Shown: one piece after another, positions 18,733 through 28,029 of the stretch | Position numbering within the stretch: the first letter of the stretch is position 1 | Layout: every line of letters begins with the position of its first letter | Origin: Nocardia sp. BMG111209 | GTDB taxonomy: Bacteria; Actinomycetota; Actinomycetes; Mycobacteriales; Mycobacteriaceae | DNA length: 64,000 nt | NCBI RefSeq assembly: GCF_000381925.1 | Contig: NZ_KB907307.1 | Location: forward strand, 2,170,001 to 2,234,000 | Reading direction: 5' to 3' | Program-made: the position numbers and the translations under genes | Notes under the pieces: generated by a model | What the model saw: only the letters and a program-made list of their open reading frames with translations | What the model was told of the DNA's origin: nothing | Databases searched by the model: none

Positions 18733-20205
18733 ATGTCACCCCAGGTCCTCATCGCCGGCGGCGGTCCCACCGGTGTCACGCTCGCCGTCGACCTCGCCCG
18801 CCGGGGCGTCGCGGTCCGCATCGTGGACCGCGCCGAGACGTTCTTCCAGGGCTCCCGCGGCGACGGGATCCAGCCCCGCACCCTCGAGGTGTTCGACGAC
18901 CTGGGCGTACTCGACGCGGTGCTCGCCGCCGGTTCGAACCAGGCGCTGATGCGGGCCTATCTGGGCGGGCAGTTCGCCGGGGAGCAGCGGATGAGCGATC
19001 TGCGCGAGCCCACTCCGGCTGTGCCGTACCCGAATCCGTGGGTGCTCGGCCAGTCCGGCACCGAACGGATCCTGCGCGACCGGCTCGGCGAATACGGTGT
19101 CGTAGTCGAATTGTCCACGGCCGTCACCGGTTTCACCCAGGACGCGGACGGGGTGACGGTCGGGCTGGTCGGGCCGGACGGACCGGCCACCGTACGCGCC
19201 GACTACCTCGTCGGCGCCGACGGCGGCGGCAGCACCGTCCGCAAGGCGCTCGGCATCCCGTTCGAGGGTGAGACCGACGAATCCCTGCGCATCCTGCTCG
19301 GCGACCTCACCGCCGACGGACTGGATCACGACTACGGCTACTGGTTCGCCGAACCGGACGCGTTGACGGCCGGTATCGGCATGAGCCCGCTGCCGGGCGG
19401 GCAGTTGTTCCAATTCTTCGCTCCCCTGGCCGATTCCGTCGAACCGACCCGGGATGGATTGCAGCAGTTCCTGAATCGACTCTCGCATCGCGACGACATC
19501 GTGCTGGGCGAACCGGTGTGGTCGACGATCTGGCGGCCGAACATCCGTCTGGCGCAGCGCTTCCGGGTGGGGCGGGTGTTCCTCGCCGGGGATGCCGCGC
19601 ACGTGCATCCGCCGACCGGCGGGCAGGGCATGAACACCGGCATCCAGGACGCGTACAACCTGGGCTGGAAGCTGGCCGCCGCCCTCGGTGGCGATCCCGG
19701 CCCCCTGGACAGTTACGAGCCGGAGCGGCGCACGGTCGCCGCCCGGGTACTGGGGATCGCCACCGGCCTGCTCGAAAAGGCCGTTGCCGGAGACGAAGAC
19801 GCGATGCGCCGCGGCACCGAGACCCATCAACTCGACATCACCTACCGGGCTCCGGACGCCGACGGCGAATCGGTCGCGGGCGACCGCGCTCCGGACGCGC
19901 CGTTGCGCGGCGCCGACGGGTCCGAGTTGCGCCTGTTCGACCTGTTCCGCGGGCCGCACGCCACCCTGCTGGTCTTCGGCGCACCGGCCGAGATCCCGGC
20001 GGATCCCGGCGTCCGAGCGTTCTCGATCGGGTCCGCCACGGACCCGAATACCGATGGCCGCCTGGTTGCGGTGGACGATCACGCATTCGCCGCCTATGCC
20101 GCCGGCGCCGGCACCCGGGTCCTGGTGCGGCCCGACGGACATATCGCGTGGCGTACCGACGCACCCGTGACATCGCCTGCCGCACATCCCCATCCGGTCG
20201 GATGA
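18733..20205 (+). CDS. FAD-dependent aromatic monooxygenase
   Basis: A 490-residue class A flavoprotein monooxygenase (PheA/TetX/RdmE group). The N-terminal FAD-binding motif is VLIAGGGPTGVTLA (residues 5-18). The DG motif is YLVGADGGGSTVRKALG, and the GD motif is VFLAGDAAHVHPPTGGQGMNTG. The C-terminal thioredoxin-like domain (ATLLVFGAP onwards) is typical of enzymes that hydroxylate phenols, polyketides or antibiotics such as rifampicin. The substrate cannot be told. A GGAGG ribosome site just upstream supports ATG 18733. Control by the divergent TetR gene suggests induction by the substrate. Confidence 0.88.
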   Translation: MSPQVLIAGGGPTGVTLAVDLARRGVAVRIVDRAETFFQGSRGDGIQPRTLEVFDDLGVLDAVLAAGSNQALMRAYLGGQFAGEQRMSDLREPTPAVPYPNPWVLGQSGTERILRDRLGEYGVVVELSTAVTGFTQDADGVTVGLVGPDGPATVRADYLVGADGGGSTVRKALGIPFEGETDESLRILLGDLTADGLDHDYGYWFAEPDALTAGIGMSPLPGGQLFQFFAPLADSVEPTRDGLQQFLNRLSHRDDIVLGEPVWSTIWRPNIRLAQRFRVGRVFLAGDAAHVHPPTGGQGMNTGIQDAYNLGWKLAAALGGDPGPLDSYEPERRTVAARVLGIATGLLEKAVAGDEDAMRRGTETHQLDITYRAPDADGESVAGDRAPDAPLRGADGSELRLFDLFRGPHATLLVFGAPAEIPADPGVRAFSIGSATDPNTDGRLVAVDDHAFAAYAAGAGTRVLVRPDGHIAWRTDAPVTSPAAHPHPVG

Positions 20206-20430
20206 GCCGGCGGCGTGCGGCGCCGCGCACCCCGGTCCCCGGCCGGATGTGTTGCGGCGCCGCATATCACCGTGTTGTCCGCCCCGGATGCTCGGTAGTT
20301 GCCCGGAATGCCGGATGATCTTGCTGCCGCACAAGCCGATTCGCCCGCTCGGTCGTTTTCGGCGTACGGTTGTCGACGGTGCCGGCGCAGGTAACCGGCG
20401 GAGGACGCATCCGGTCAGGGGTTGATCAGC

Positions 20431-22425
20431 ATGTTGGTGAAGGTTCGCAACGACGATCCGGCACGGCTGTCCAGCACCGAGCGCACGGTGGTCGCCTGGC
20501 TGCAGACCTGGCGCGACGCCCGCGCCCTGGCCGGGATCGCGGTGTTCAAGGCGCGCGGTACCGATCTCATCGTGTTCACACCGGAAGCGTGCGTGGTGGT
20601 GGCGATCAAATCGTTCACCGAGCGGGCCACCGGCACCCTGCGTTGCGGCGCCGACCAGCCGTGGACCCTGGAGGGCCGGATCGCCCCCCTGGAGGGCGTG
20701 CAGACCGGCAACGAGCCGATCGAGGAGATCACCACCCGCACCGGCGAGATCACCCGCCTGCTGCGCTCGGCCCCCGGTCGCGAGCAACTGAACATCACCG
20801 GCGTCGTCCTGGTGGTCCCGCAGTTCGGCAGCCGCATCACCCTCGACCGCGGCGACCTGCCCGAGGGCATCGACGTGGTCCGCGGCGACGGGCCGTCCTC
20901 CCTGCGTTCGTACATCATGCGGGCATCGGCCGACAATCCCGGCTCCTGGGACGCCGCCCAGGTCGGCCAGGCACTCGGCGTCCTCGGCTTCGCCGCCGCG
21001 GCCACCTTCGCCGAACTCACCGACGAAGGATTCCCGGCCCCCGCCGCCAACCGCACCCCACTCCAACCCCAATCCCCCACCGGCACACCGGCATTCGCCC
21101 CCGCACCCCAACCCGCCTGGGCAGCTGCCCCCGCCGCCGGCCTCCAACCCGTACCCCCCGGCTACCCCACCGGCCAACCACAAGCCGCGGGCGGCCCACT
21201 ACCCGAATCCGCGAATCCGGCCGGCGCACCACCACATCCGAGCGGAGCACCGGCACAGCCCTTCGGCCCCGGTGGTCAGCCCATCGGCCCGGGTGGCCAG
21301 CCGATCGGACCCGGCGGCCAGCCGATCGGACCCGGCGGCCAACCCGTCGGCCCCGGTGGTCAGCCCATCGGCCCCGGCGGCCAGCCATACGGTTCGGGCG
21401 GTCAACCCATCGGCCCAGGCGGTCAACCTCTCGGTCCGGGTGGTCAACCTGTCGGTCCCGGCGGCCAACCCATCGGAGCCAGCGGCCAACCAGTCGGTCC
21501 CGGCGGCCAGCCATACGGCCCGGGCGGTCAACCCATCGGCCCCGGTGGTCAACCAATCGGAGCCGGTGGTCAACCAATCGGTCCTGGGGGTCAGCCTGTT
21601 GGTCCCAGCGGCCAGCCATATGGCCCCGGCGGCCAACCGGTAGGTCCCGGTGGCCAACCGATCGGACCCGGCGGCCAACCGGTAGGTCCCGGTGGCCAAC
21701 CGATCGGACCCGGCGGCCAGGCGATCGGCCCCGGCGGCCAACCGCTACCGCCGCACGGTTCCGGTGGCCAACAACAATCGCTCGGGTACAGCGGGCCACC
21801 ACAACAACCGATCGGTCCCGCGGGTTCCGCATCGCAGCCGGTCGGCCCCGGTGGCGTACCACCACAAGCAACCGGGCCGGCGGGCCCGCAGCCGATCGAG
21901 ACGCCACCGCACGGCGTCGCGGCGATGTCCCAGGGCGCTTCGCTACCACCGGCGGGTCCCGGCTCGCATGCCGCCCCGCCCTACGGTTCCGGACCCGGCG
22001 GCGCGCCGATTCCGACACCGGGCAGCCCGGTGCAGACGGCTACTCCACCCCAATACGACCAGCCCACAACGGAATTCGCGGGAGCGCCGAACGATCCCAA
22101 CGCGGCGTACGCCGGGCAGGACTCGCAGCGTTACTCGATTCCGTTCGACCAGCGCCCGGCCGCCAGGCCACGTCGCCGCCTCGGCAGCATCGCTCCTCTG
22201 GTCCTGCTGGTATTCCTGGTGATCATCCTCGGTCTGGTCGCGATGTGCGGCGGCAGCGGTCACAAATCCACCGGCGGCAACACCGGCCCCACCGGCAATC
22301 ACAGTCCGGGCCTCACCACAGCCCGTCCCACCGGCGCTCCCCCGCCACCGGCCACCCCGACCGAGATGACCATCCCGTCGACCAGCGCCGGACGCGCCTG
22401 TTTCCCCCTGCAACCGAACTGCTGA
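20431..22425 (+). CDS. Membrane-anchored protein with 23 GPGGQP[IVYL] heptads and a NERD-like N-terminus
   Basis: A 664-residue protein of unknown function. Residues 1-200 form a globular, apparently cytoplasmic domain. Its DLIVFTPEACVVVAIKSF stretch (residues 45-62) resembles the core of nuclease-related (NERD) domains, but the usual Glu of the ExK motif is Ala58. Residues 200-278 are Pro/Ala-rich; residues 279-439 are 23 heptads, mostly GPGGQP plus I, V, Y or L. A further Pro/Gly-rich stretch leads to a basic patch (RPRRR), one transmembrane helix (about 585-607) and a 57-residue outer tail ending CFPLQPNC. There is no signal peptide, so the N-terminus should be inside. ATG 20431 has an AGGGG site 9 bp upstream. 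The NERD reading is tentative. Confidence 0.8.
   Translation: MLVKVRNDDPARLSSTERTVVAWLQTWRDARALAGIAVFKARGTDLIVFTPEACVVVAIKSFTERATGTLRCGADQPWTLEGRIAPLEGVQTGNEPIEEITTRTGEITRLLRSAPGREQLNITGVVLVVPQFGSRITLDRGDLPEGIDVVRGDGPSSLRSYIMRASADNPGSWDAAQVGQALGVLGFAAAATFAELTDEGFPAPAANRTPLQPQSPTGTPAFAPAPQPAWAAAPAAGLQPVPPGYPTGQPQAAGGPLPESANPAGAPPHPSGAPAQPFGPGGQPIGPGGQPIGPGGQPIGPGGQPVGPGGQPIGPGGQPYGSGGQPIGPGGQPLGPGGQPVGPGGQPIGASGQPVGPGGQPYGPGGQPIGPGGQPIGAGGQPIGPGGQPVGPSGQPYGPGGQPVGPGGQPIGPGGQPVGPGGQPIGPGGQAIGPGGQPLPPHGSGGQQQSLGYSGPPQQPIGPAGSASQPVGPGGVPPQATGPAGPQPIETPPHGVAAMSQGASLPPAGPGSHAAPPYGSGPGGAPIPTPGSPVQTATPPQYDQPTTEFAGAPNDPNAAYAGQDSQRYSIPFDQRPAARPRRRLGSIAPLVLLVFLVIILGLVAMCGGSGHKSTGGNTGPTGNHSPGLTTARPTGAPPPPATPTEMTIPSTSAGRACFPLQPNC
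21265..21747 (+). repeat. In-frame 21-bp minisatellite, 23 units
   Basis: Twenty-three consecutive 21-bp units encode G-P-G-G-Q-P-(I/V/Y/L). Substitutions are few: GS, GA or GPS at the start of four units and QA in one. Units differ mainly at third codon positions, so the amino acid pattern appears conserved by selection. The array is uninterrupted and keeps frame. Confidence 0.95.
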
Positions 22426-22429
22426 TGCT

Positions 22430-22460
22430 CGATGCCCCGGGGATGGTCCCCGGGGCATCG
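22430..22460. terminator. Bidirectional intrinsic terminator, 14-bp perfect stem
   Basis: A perfect 14-bp inverted repeat (22430-22443 and 22447-22460) with a 3-base loop begins 4 bp after the stop of the repeat protein gene. It faces the convergent secreted-protein gene. There is no T-tract, as is common in actinobacteria. Confidence 0.85.
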
Positions 22461-22507
22461 TGTCGGTGCGATCACTGGCCGACCGGAAGTTGTTCACGGC
22501 GAAACGA

Positions 22508-23212
22508 TTACGCGGATCCGTCTGCGAGGGGCTCGAAATCCCATGTCCTGCAACCGTAGACGATCCGGTCCGCACCGCCGGTGCCGCTGTCGTTGAGCAC
22601 CCCGTACTCGGTGACGATCGCATCGGGATTGTTCTGCGCGATCGTCTGCAACGAGGCCGTCGACTGCTGCCCGCCGGCGAGCCCCTGGATCGCCTGCGTC
22701 GACCACCAATTTCCCGTGACGAGGTTGTCACTGGTCGCCCAGCCCGCCCCGCCTTCGTTGCCGTTGGCCGGTGGCCACCAGACGAGCGTGGTGAAGCCGC
22801 TGCGGTTCGTATCCGTGCGATCCGCCAGGCGGAGTCGCAACTGGAAGCTGACGTACTGGCCCTGGTGCATGAACCCGAGATTCTGCGGGTCGGCGGCCAG
22901 GTCCGACAGCCGTGTGTTGATGCCGGGGTGGAAGTAGTTCGTCCGGCCGCCCGGTGGCGCGTACATGTCCAGATATCCGGTGCCGGAGGCCTGAGTGCCC
23001 TCCGCATATCGCGGCGCCCTGCCGTCGATCGGGAACCACAGCCACGTGGACAGCGGAGACACCGTGGTGGTACCGCACGGAAACCCCGGCGGAAGGCCCT
23101 CGGCGGAGTCCGAACTGCCCTGTTCCGCCCATGCCGGAACGCCGAGTGCGATCAATGCCGCCACAGCGGCCAGGAGGGCAGCGCTGCTCGATCGGACACC
23201 ACGAAGAAACAT
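22508..23212 (-). CDS. Secreted protein of unknown function
   Basis: A 234-residue protein with a clear Sec signal peptide: MFLRGVRSSSAALLAAVAALIALGVPAWA, with probable cleavage after AWA (residue 29). The mature part is aromatic- and Gly-rich, has two cysteines (PCGTTT and YGCRTW) that may form a disulfide, and has repeated W/Y motifs (LSTWLWFPIDG, NYFHPGINTRL, TTLVWWPPANGNEGG) suggesting a beta-rich fold. I recognise no family. ATG 23210-23212 has a GAGGAG ribosome site. It converges on the repeat-protein gene and shares its terminator. Confidence 0.8.
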   Translation of the reverse strand: MFLRGVRSSSAALLAAVAALIALGVPAWAEQGSSDSAEGLPPGFPCGTTTVSPLSTWLWFPIDGRAPRYAEGTQASGTGYLDMYAPPGGRTNYFHPGINTRLSDLAADPQNLGFMHQGQYVSFQLRLRLADRTDTNRSGFTTLVWWPPANGNEGGAGWATSDNLVTGNWWSTQAIQGLAGGQQSTASLQTIAQNNPDAIVTEYGVLNDSGTGGADRIVYGCRTWDFEPLADGSA

Positions 23213-23461
23213 CGACGACTCCTCACACTGTTGTGCGGATGTCGCGTGCCCGCCACCTCCACACGCGAACAGCGCAGCGCTGCGGAGTGATTCGACGGCG
23301 GGCCCGAACAGCCGCAACCGATTGTTGTCGTGAGCACTCGAACGGCAGCCGGTCGGGTGCGGACCGGTGGCATCGACTCGGGTATACGGCCGGTATGTCC
23401 GGGTCGCGCAGCGCAGTCTCACCGGCGCGGACCGGGTGCCACAGCCACCGTGCCGATGGTT

Positions 23462-23480
23462 CGCCGATTCGTTATCGGCG
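23462..23480 (-). terminator. Possible ctaB terminator hairpin
   Basis: CGCCGAT and ATCGGCG form a 7-bp stem with a 5-base loop, about 19 bp beyond the ctaB stop. Two more pairs are possible on each side with one bulged base. The stem is short, so confidence is moderate. Confidence 0.45.
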
Positions 23481-23498
23481 GAAGCCGTGAGCGGCAAC

Positions 23499-24470
23499 CT
23501 AGAGCAGCGGGTGCCAGCCCAGCACGGAATCGACCGCCAGCCCGCAGAACACGACGGCGAGGTAGTTGTTGGACTGCAGGAACAGTCGCAGCGGCTTGAC
23601 CGACTCGCCCCGGCGGACACCGGAGTACAACTGGTGGGCCATCAGCAGGAACCACGCGCCCGCGACGATCGCCACGGCGGTGTAGATCACACCCGTGGCC
23701 GGGATCAGGGCCAGGGTGGCCGCGACGGTGAGCCAGGTGTAGATGACGATCTGCTTGGTCACGACCTGTTCGGTGGCGACCACCGGCAGCATCGGTACCC
23801 CTGCCGCGCGGTAGTCCTCCTTGTAGCGCATGGCCAGGGCCCAGGTGTGCGGCGGCGTCCAGAAGAAGATCACCAGGAACAGGACGAGGGCGGGCCAGCC
23901 GATGGTGCCCCGCACCGCCGCCCAGCCGACCAGGACCGGCATACACCCGGCCGCGCCGCCCCACACCACGTTCTGCGAGGTGCGGCGCTTCAGGCCCAGC
24001 GTGTACACGAAGACGTAGAACAGGATGGTCGCGATCACGAGCGCGCCGGAGAGCAGGTTCGCCTGCCACCACAGCCACGCGAACGAGCCGAGTCCGAGCA
24101 CCACGCCGAAGACGAACGCGTGCGAGGTCGGTACCGCCTCGCGGGCCAGCGGCCGGCGCGACGTCCGCTTCATCACCTTGTCGATGTCGGCGTCGGCGAC
24201 GCAGTTGAGCGTGTTGGCGCTCGCGGCGCCCATCCAGCCGCCGAACAGGGTGGCGAGGATCAGCCGGATGTCGACGTGGCCGCGATGCGCGAGCAGCATC
24301 GTGGGGATCGTGGCGACCAGCAGCAGCTCGATGACGCGCGGCTTGGTGAGCGCGATATACGCCAATATCCGGCGGGTCAGCGTGGCGATCGGGCCGGAGC
24401 CGGTGACACGGTCGCTCAGCACGGGAGCGGAGGAGCCATGTGCACCACCCGGCTGTTGCCCAATCCGCAC
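23499..24470 (-). CDS. ctaB: CtaB protoheme IX farnesyltransferase (heme O synthase)
   Basis: A 323-residue UbiA-family membrane prenyltransferase that adds a farnesyl group to heme B to make heme O, the substrate of CtaA. It has about nine helices. The two polyprenyl-diphosphate sites are [20 protein letters not shown] (first aspartate-rich motif) and the loop [15 protein letters not shown]. The start chosen is GTG 24468-24470, preceded at good spacing by AGGAGA; it is longer by about 15 residues than I remember for mycobacterial CtaB. The divergent neighbour is tkt, as in M. tuberculosis. Confidence 0.94.
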   Translation of the reverse strand: MRIGQQPGGAHGSSAPVLSDRVTGSGPIATLTRRILAYIALTKPRVIELLLVATIPTMLLAHRGHVDIRLILATLFGGWMGAASANTLNCVADADIDKVMKRTSRRPLAREAVPTSHAFVFGVVLGLGSFAWLWWQANLLSGALVIATILFYVFVYTLGLKRRTSQNVVWGGAAGCMPVLVGWAAVRGTIGWPALVLFLVIFFWTPPHTWALAMRYKEDYRAAGVPMLPVVATEQVVTKQIVIYTWLTVAATLALIPATGVIYTAVAIVAGAWFLLMAHQLYSGVRRGESVKPLRLFLQSNNYLAVVFCGLAVDSVLGWHPLL

Positions 24471-24734
24471 TGTTTCTCCTCGCAGGTGGTGCCTCGATCC
24501 GGTATCAGGAACGAGCAGCGCGCACGCGACCGGCGCGGCTACTACTACAAGGGATGGTAGACCCACGCGTTCCGTGCTCCCGAATCGGCGGGGCCGTAAC
24601 GGTTACATTGCGGACGACACGGGCAGTACGCATGGGCGGGTTCGGTTATCCCGCCGATCCGGCGCGCTCTAGGGTGGTAGGTGCACCCCCCAACCGCATA
24701 GACGTTGTCGAATAAGGTCAGGAGAACCCCGGTC

Positions 24735-26879
24735 GTGTCAGTCACAGACGACATCCGAGCCCTCACCCAGCCGCACCATCCGGTCGACTGGAGCGATCTG
24801 GACACCAGAGCAGTCGACACGGTGCGGGTGCTCGCCGCCGACTCGGTGCAGAAAGCCGGCAACGGTCATCCGGGTACCGCGATGAGCCTCGCGCCACTGG
24901 CGTACACGCTGTACCAGCGGGTGATGAACGTCGACCCGAGCGATCCGGACTGGACCGGTCGCGACCGGTTCGTCCTGTCCTGCGGTCACTCCAGCCTCAC
25001 CCAGTACATCCAGCTGTACCTCGCCGGTTTCGGCCTGGAGCTGTCGGATCTGCAGAATCTGCGTCAGTGGGGTTCGCTCACCCCCGGCCACCCGGAGCAC
25101 CGCCACACCAAGGGCGTCGAGATCACCACCGGCCCGCTGGGCCAGGGTCTGGCCTCCGCCGTCGGTATGGCCATGGCCGCCCGCCGCGAACGCGGCCTGT
25201 TCGACCCCGCCACCGCGCCAGGGCGCAGCCCGTTCGACCACTTCATCTACGTGATCGCCTCCGACGGCGATATCGAGGAGGGTGTCACCTCCGAGGCGTC
25301 GTCGCTGGCCGGCACCCAGCAGCTCGGCAATCTGGTCGTGGTCTACGACGACAACCGGATCTCCATCGAGGACGACACCCGCATCGCGCTCAGCGAGGAC
25401 ACCGCCGCGCGGTACCGCGCCTACGGCTGGCACGTCCAGGTGGTCGAGGGCGGCGAGAACGTGGCCGAGCTCGAGGCGGCGCTCGAGGCCGCCAAGGCCG
25501 TCACCGACAAGCCGTCGTTCATCCTGCTGCGCACCATCATCGGATATCCGGCGCCGAACAAGATGAACACCGGCGCGGCCCACGGCGCGGCGCTGGGCGC
25601 CGACGAGGTGGCCGCCGTCAAGACGGCGCTGGGCTTCGATCCGGCGCAGAGCTTCGAGGTGGACCCGGCCGTCATCGCGCACACCCGGGGTAACGCCGCG
25701 GCCCGCGCCGAGGCGTCCCGCGACGCCTGGCAGAAGCAGTTCGACGCCTGGGCGACGGCAAATCCGGAGAACAAGGAACTGTTCGACCGGCTGACCGCGC
25801 GCCGGCTGCCCGAGGGCTGGGCCGAGGCGCTGCCGTCCTGGGAGCCGGATCCGAAGGGCACCTCCACCCGGAAGGCGTCCGGCAAGGTGCTCGCCGCGCT
25901 GGCCCCGGTGCTGCCCGAATTGTGGGGCGGCTCGGCCGATCTCGCGGAATCCAACAACACCACGATGCCGGGCGTGCCCAGCTTCGGCCCGGAGTCCATC
26001 TCCACCGACAGCTGGAAGGCCGAACCCTACGGCCGCACACTGCATTTCGGGGTGCGCGAGCACGCGATGGGCTCGATCCTCAACGGCATCGCGCTGCACG
26101 GCCCGACCCGCCCGTACGGCGGCACCTTCCTGGTGTTCTCCGATTACATGCGCCCGGCGGTCCGGCTGGCCGCGCTGATGCGCATCCCGGCGGTCTACGT
26201 GTGGACGCACGATTCGATCGGCCTCGGCGAGGACGGTCCCACCCATCAGCCGATCGAGCATCTGGCCGCGCTGCGGGCCATCCCGGGCCTCAACGTGGTC
26301 CGGCCCGGCGACGCCAACGAGGCGGCCTACGCGTGGCGCACGATCCTGGAAATCGAGAGCGGCGACCATCATTCGCCGTATTCGGTCTCCGAGCTGCCGC
26401 ACATCGACGGACCGTCCGCGCTGGCGCTGACCCGCCAGGACCTGCCGATCTTCGAGGGCACGAGTTTCGAGGGTGTCCGCCGCGGCGGCTACATCCTGGC
26501 CGAGTCCTCCACCGCCACACCGCAGATCATCCTGATCGCGACCGGTTCCGAGTTGCAGATCGCCGTGGAGGCGCGGACTAAGCTGGAGGAGCAGGGCATC
26601 GGCGCCCGCGTGGTATCCATGCCGTGTGTGGAGTGGTTCGACACCCAGGACCGCGCCTACCGCGAGCAGGTGTTGCCGCCGTCGGTCCGGGCTCGTGTCG
26701 TGGTCGAGGCAGGTATCGCGATGCCGTGGCACCGTTTCGCCGGAGACGCCGGCGAGATCGTGTCCATCGAGCATTTCGGCGCCTCGGCTCCCTACCAGGT
26801 CCTGTTCCGGGAGTTCGGCTTCACGACGGAACACGTCGTGGACGCCGCCCATCGCTCCCTCGACAACGTGAAGGGATAA
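24735..26879 (+). CDS. tkt: Transketolase
   Basis: A 714-residue thiamine-diphosphate enzyme of the non-oxidative pentose phosphate pathway and first gene of tkt-tal-zwf-opcA-pgl. Visible features are the N-terminal SVQKAGNGHPGTAMSLAP, the TPP/Mg motif SDGDIEEGVTSEA through DDNRISIEDD, and the pyrimidine-domain EHAMGSILNGIALHG. The C-terminal domain contains ILIATGSELQIAVEA. The GTG at 24735 has AGGAGA upstream and gives the family length. The neighbouring genes confirm a role in pentose phosphate metabolism. Confidence 0.97.
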   Translation: MSVTDDIRALTQPHHPVDWSDLDTRAVDTVRVLAADSVQKAGNGHPGTAMSLAPLAYTLYQRVMNVDPSDPDWTGRDRFVLSCGHSSLTQYIQLYLAGFGLELSDLQNLRQWGSLTPGHPEHRHTKGVEITTGPLGQGLASAVGMAMAARRERGLFDPATAPGRSPFDHFIYVIASDGDIEEGVTSEASSLAGTQQLGNLVVVYDDNRISIEDDTRIALSEDTAARYRAYGWHVQVVEGGENVAELEAALEAAKAVTDKPSFILLRTIIGYPAPNKMNTGAAHGAALGADEVAAVKTALGFDPAQSFEVDPAVIAHTRGNAAARAEASRDAWQKQFDAWATANPENKELFDRLTARRLPEGWAEALPSWEPDPKGTSTRKASGKVLAALAPVLPELWGGSADLAESNNTTMPGVPSFGPESISTDSWKAEPYGRTLHFGVREHAMGSILNGIALHGPTRPYGGTFLVFSDYMRPAVRLAALMRIPAVYVWTHDSIGLGEDGPTHQPIEHLAALRAIPGLNVVRPGDANEAAYAWRTILEIESGDHHSPYSVSELPHIDGPSALALTRQDLPIFEGTSFEGVRRGGYILAESSTATPQIILIATGSELQIAVEARTKLEEQGIGARVVSMPCVEWFDTQDRAYREQVLPPSVRARVVVEAGIAMPWHRFAGDAGEIVSIEHFGASAPYQVLFREFGFTTEHVVDAAHRSLDNVKG

Positions 26880-26885
26880 CCGATC

Positions 26886-28025
26886 ATGGCTCAGAACGAG
26901 AACCTCGCCGCGCTTTCCGCGGCCGGGGTGTCGGTGTGGCTGGACGACCTGTCCCGCGACCGCATCCAGTCCGGCAACCTGGCCGACCTCATCGCGACCC
27001 GCAGCATCGTCGGCGTCACCACCAACCCGACGATCTTCCAGGGCGCGCTGAGCAAGGGCCACGCGTACGACGCGCAACTGCGGGACCTCACCGCGCAGGG
27101 CGCCGACGCCGACGCGGCGATCCGCACCATCACCACCGACGACGTGCGCGCCGCCTGCGATGTGTTCGCGAAGGTGTTCGCCGATACCGACGGCGTCGAC
27201 GGCCGGGTCTCGATCGAGGTCGACCCGCGGCTGGCGTTCGACACCGACAAGACCGTGGCCCAGGCGGTCGAGCTGTGGAAGATCGTCGACCGCCCCAACC
27301 TGTTCATCAAGATCCCGGCCACCGAGGCGGGCCTGCCGGCCATCACCCGGGTGCTGTCCGAGGGCATCAGCGTCAACGTGACGCTGATCTTCTCGGTCGA
27401 GCGGTACCTGTCGGTGATGGGCGCCTACCTGGACGGCATCCGCAACGCCTCGCTCGGCGGCCACGATGTCGGCAAGATCCATTCGGTCGCTTCGTTCTTC
27501 GTGTCCCGGGTGGACACCGAGATCGACGCGCGGCTCGAGAAGATCGGCACCCCGGAGGCGCTGGAGCTGCGCGGTAAGGCCGGTCTGGCCAACGCCCGCC
27601 TCGCCTACGCCGCCTACCGGGACGTGTTCGTCGACGGTAAGCACATCTCGACGTACCAGTACCTGCACGCCAACGGCGGCGCGAACCGGCAGCGCCCGCT
27701 GTGGGCGTCCACCGGCGTGAAGAACCCGGACTATCCCGACACGCTGTACGTCATCGACCTGGCCGCGCCGAATACGGTGAACACCATGCCGGAGAAGACC
27801 CTCGACGCGGTCGCCGATCACGGCACCGTGCGCGGTGACGAGGTCAGCGACACCGGCGAGGAGTCGCAGCAGGTGTTCGACCGGCTCGCCGCCGTCGGCG
27901 TCGATCTCGCGGACGTGTTCGCGGTGCTGGAGCGCGAGGGCGTCGACAAGTTCGTGAAGTCCTGGGACGAACTGCTGCAGGCGACCACGACCGCGCTCTC
28001 CGACACCAGCGCTGGGAGCAAATAG
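26886..28025 (+). CDS. tal: Transaldolase
   Basis: A 379-residue transaldolase of the longer actinobacterial type. It transfers a dihydroxyacetone unit between sugar phosphates. The Schiff-base lysine is in [12 protein letters not shown], the substrate region is [13 protein letters not shown], and [16 protein letters not shown] is conserved. It starts 6 bp after the tkt stop, with AAGGG as ribosome site inside the end of tkt. It lies in the operon between tkt and zwf. Confidence 0.97.
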   Translation: MAQNENLAALSAAGVSVWLDDLSRDRIQSGNLADLIATRSIVGVTTNPTIFQGALSKGHAYDAQLRDLTAQGADADAAIRTITTDDVRAACDVFAKVFADTDGVDGRVSIEVDPRLAFDTDKTVAQAVELWKIVDRPNLFIKIPATEAGLPAITRVLSEGISVNVTLIFSVERYLSVMGAYLDGIRNASLGGHDVGKIHSVASFFVSRVDTEIDARLEKIGTPEALELRGKAGLANARLAYAAYRDVFVDGKHISTYQYLHANGGANRQRPLWASTGVKNPDYPDTLYVIDLAAPNTVNTMPEKTLDAVADHGTVRGDEVSDTGEESQQVFDRLAAVGVDLADVFAVLEREGVDKFVKSWDELLQATTTALSDTSAGSK

Positions 28026-28029
28026 CCCG

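Noticed and set aside
20206..20430. GC-rich palindromes such as TGCGGCGCCGCA after the monooxygenase gene as a terminator
   Set aside because: The arms have no loop and do not form a better hairpin than background in this GC-rich DNA.
18736..21183. An 815-codon minus-strand open frame opposite the FAD monooxygenase
   Set aside because: It is a shadow of the monooxygenase and repeat-protein genes, crossing their intergenic gap without a start or ribosome site.
21265..21747. The 21-bp array considered as a CRISPR
   Set aside because: There are no unique spacers; the units are contiguous and coding.
24596..24606. GTAAC-G-GTTAC palindrome between ctaB and tkt
   Set aside because: Only 5-bp arms; expected by chance at this scale, with no further support.
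24738..27821. A 1027-codon open frame on the minus strand opposite tkt and tal
   Set aside because: It is antisense to two clear enzymes, its protein has no recognisable domain, and high GC content makes long antisense frames common.
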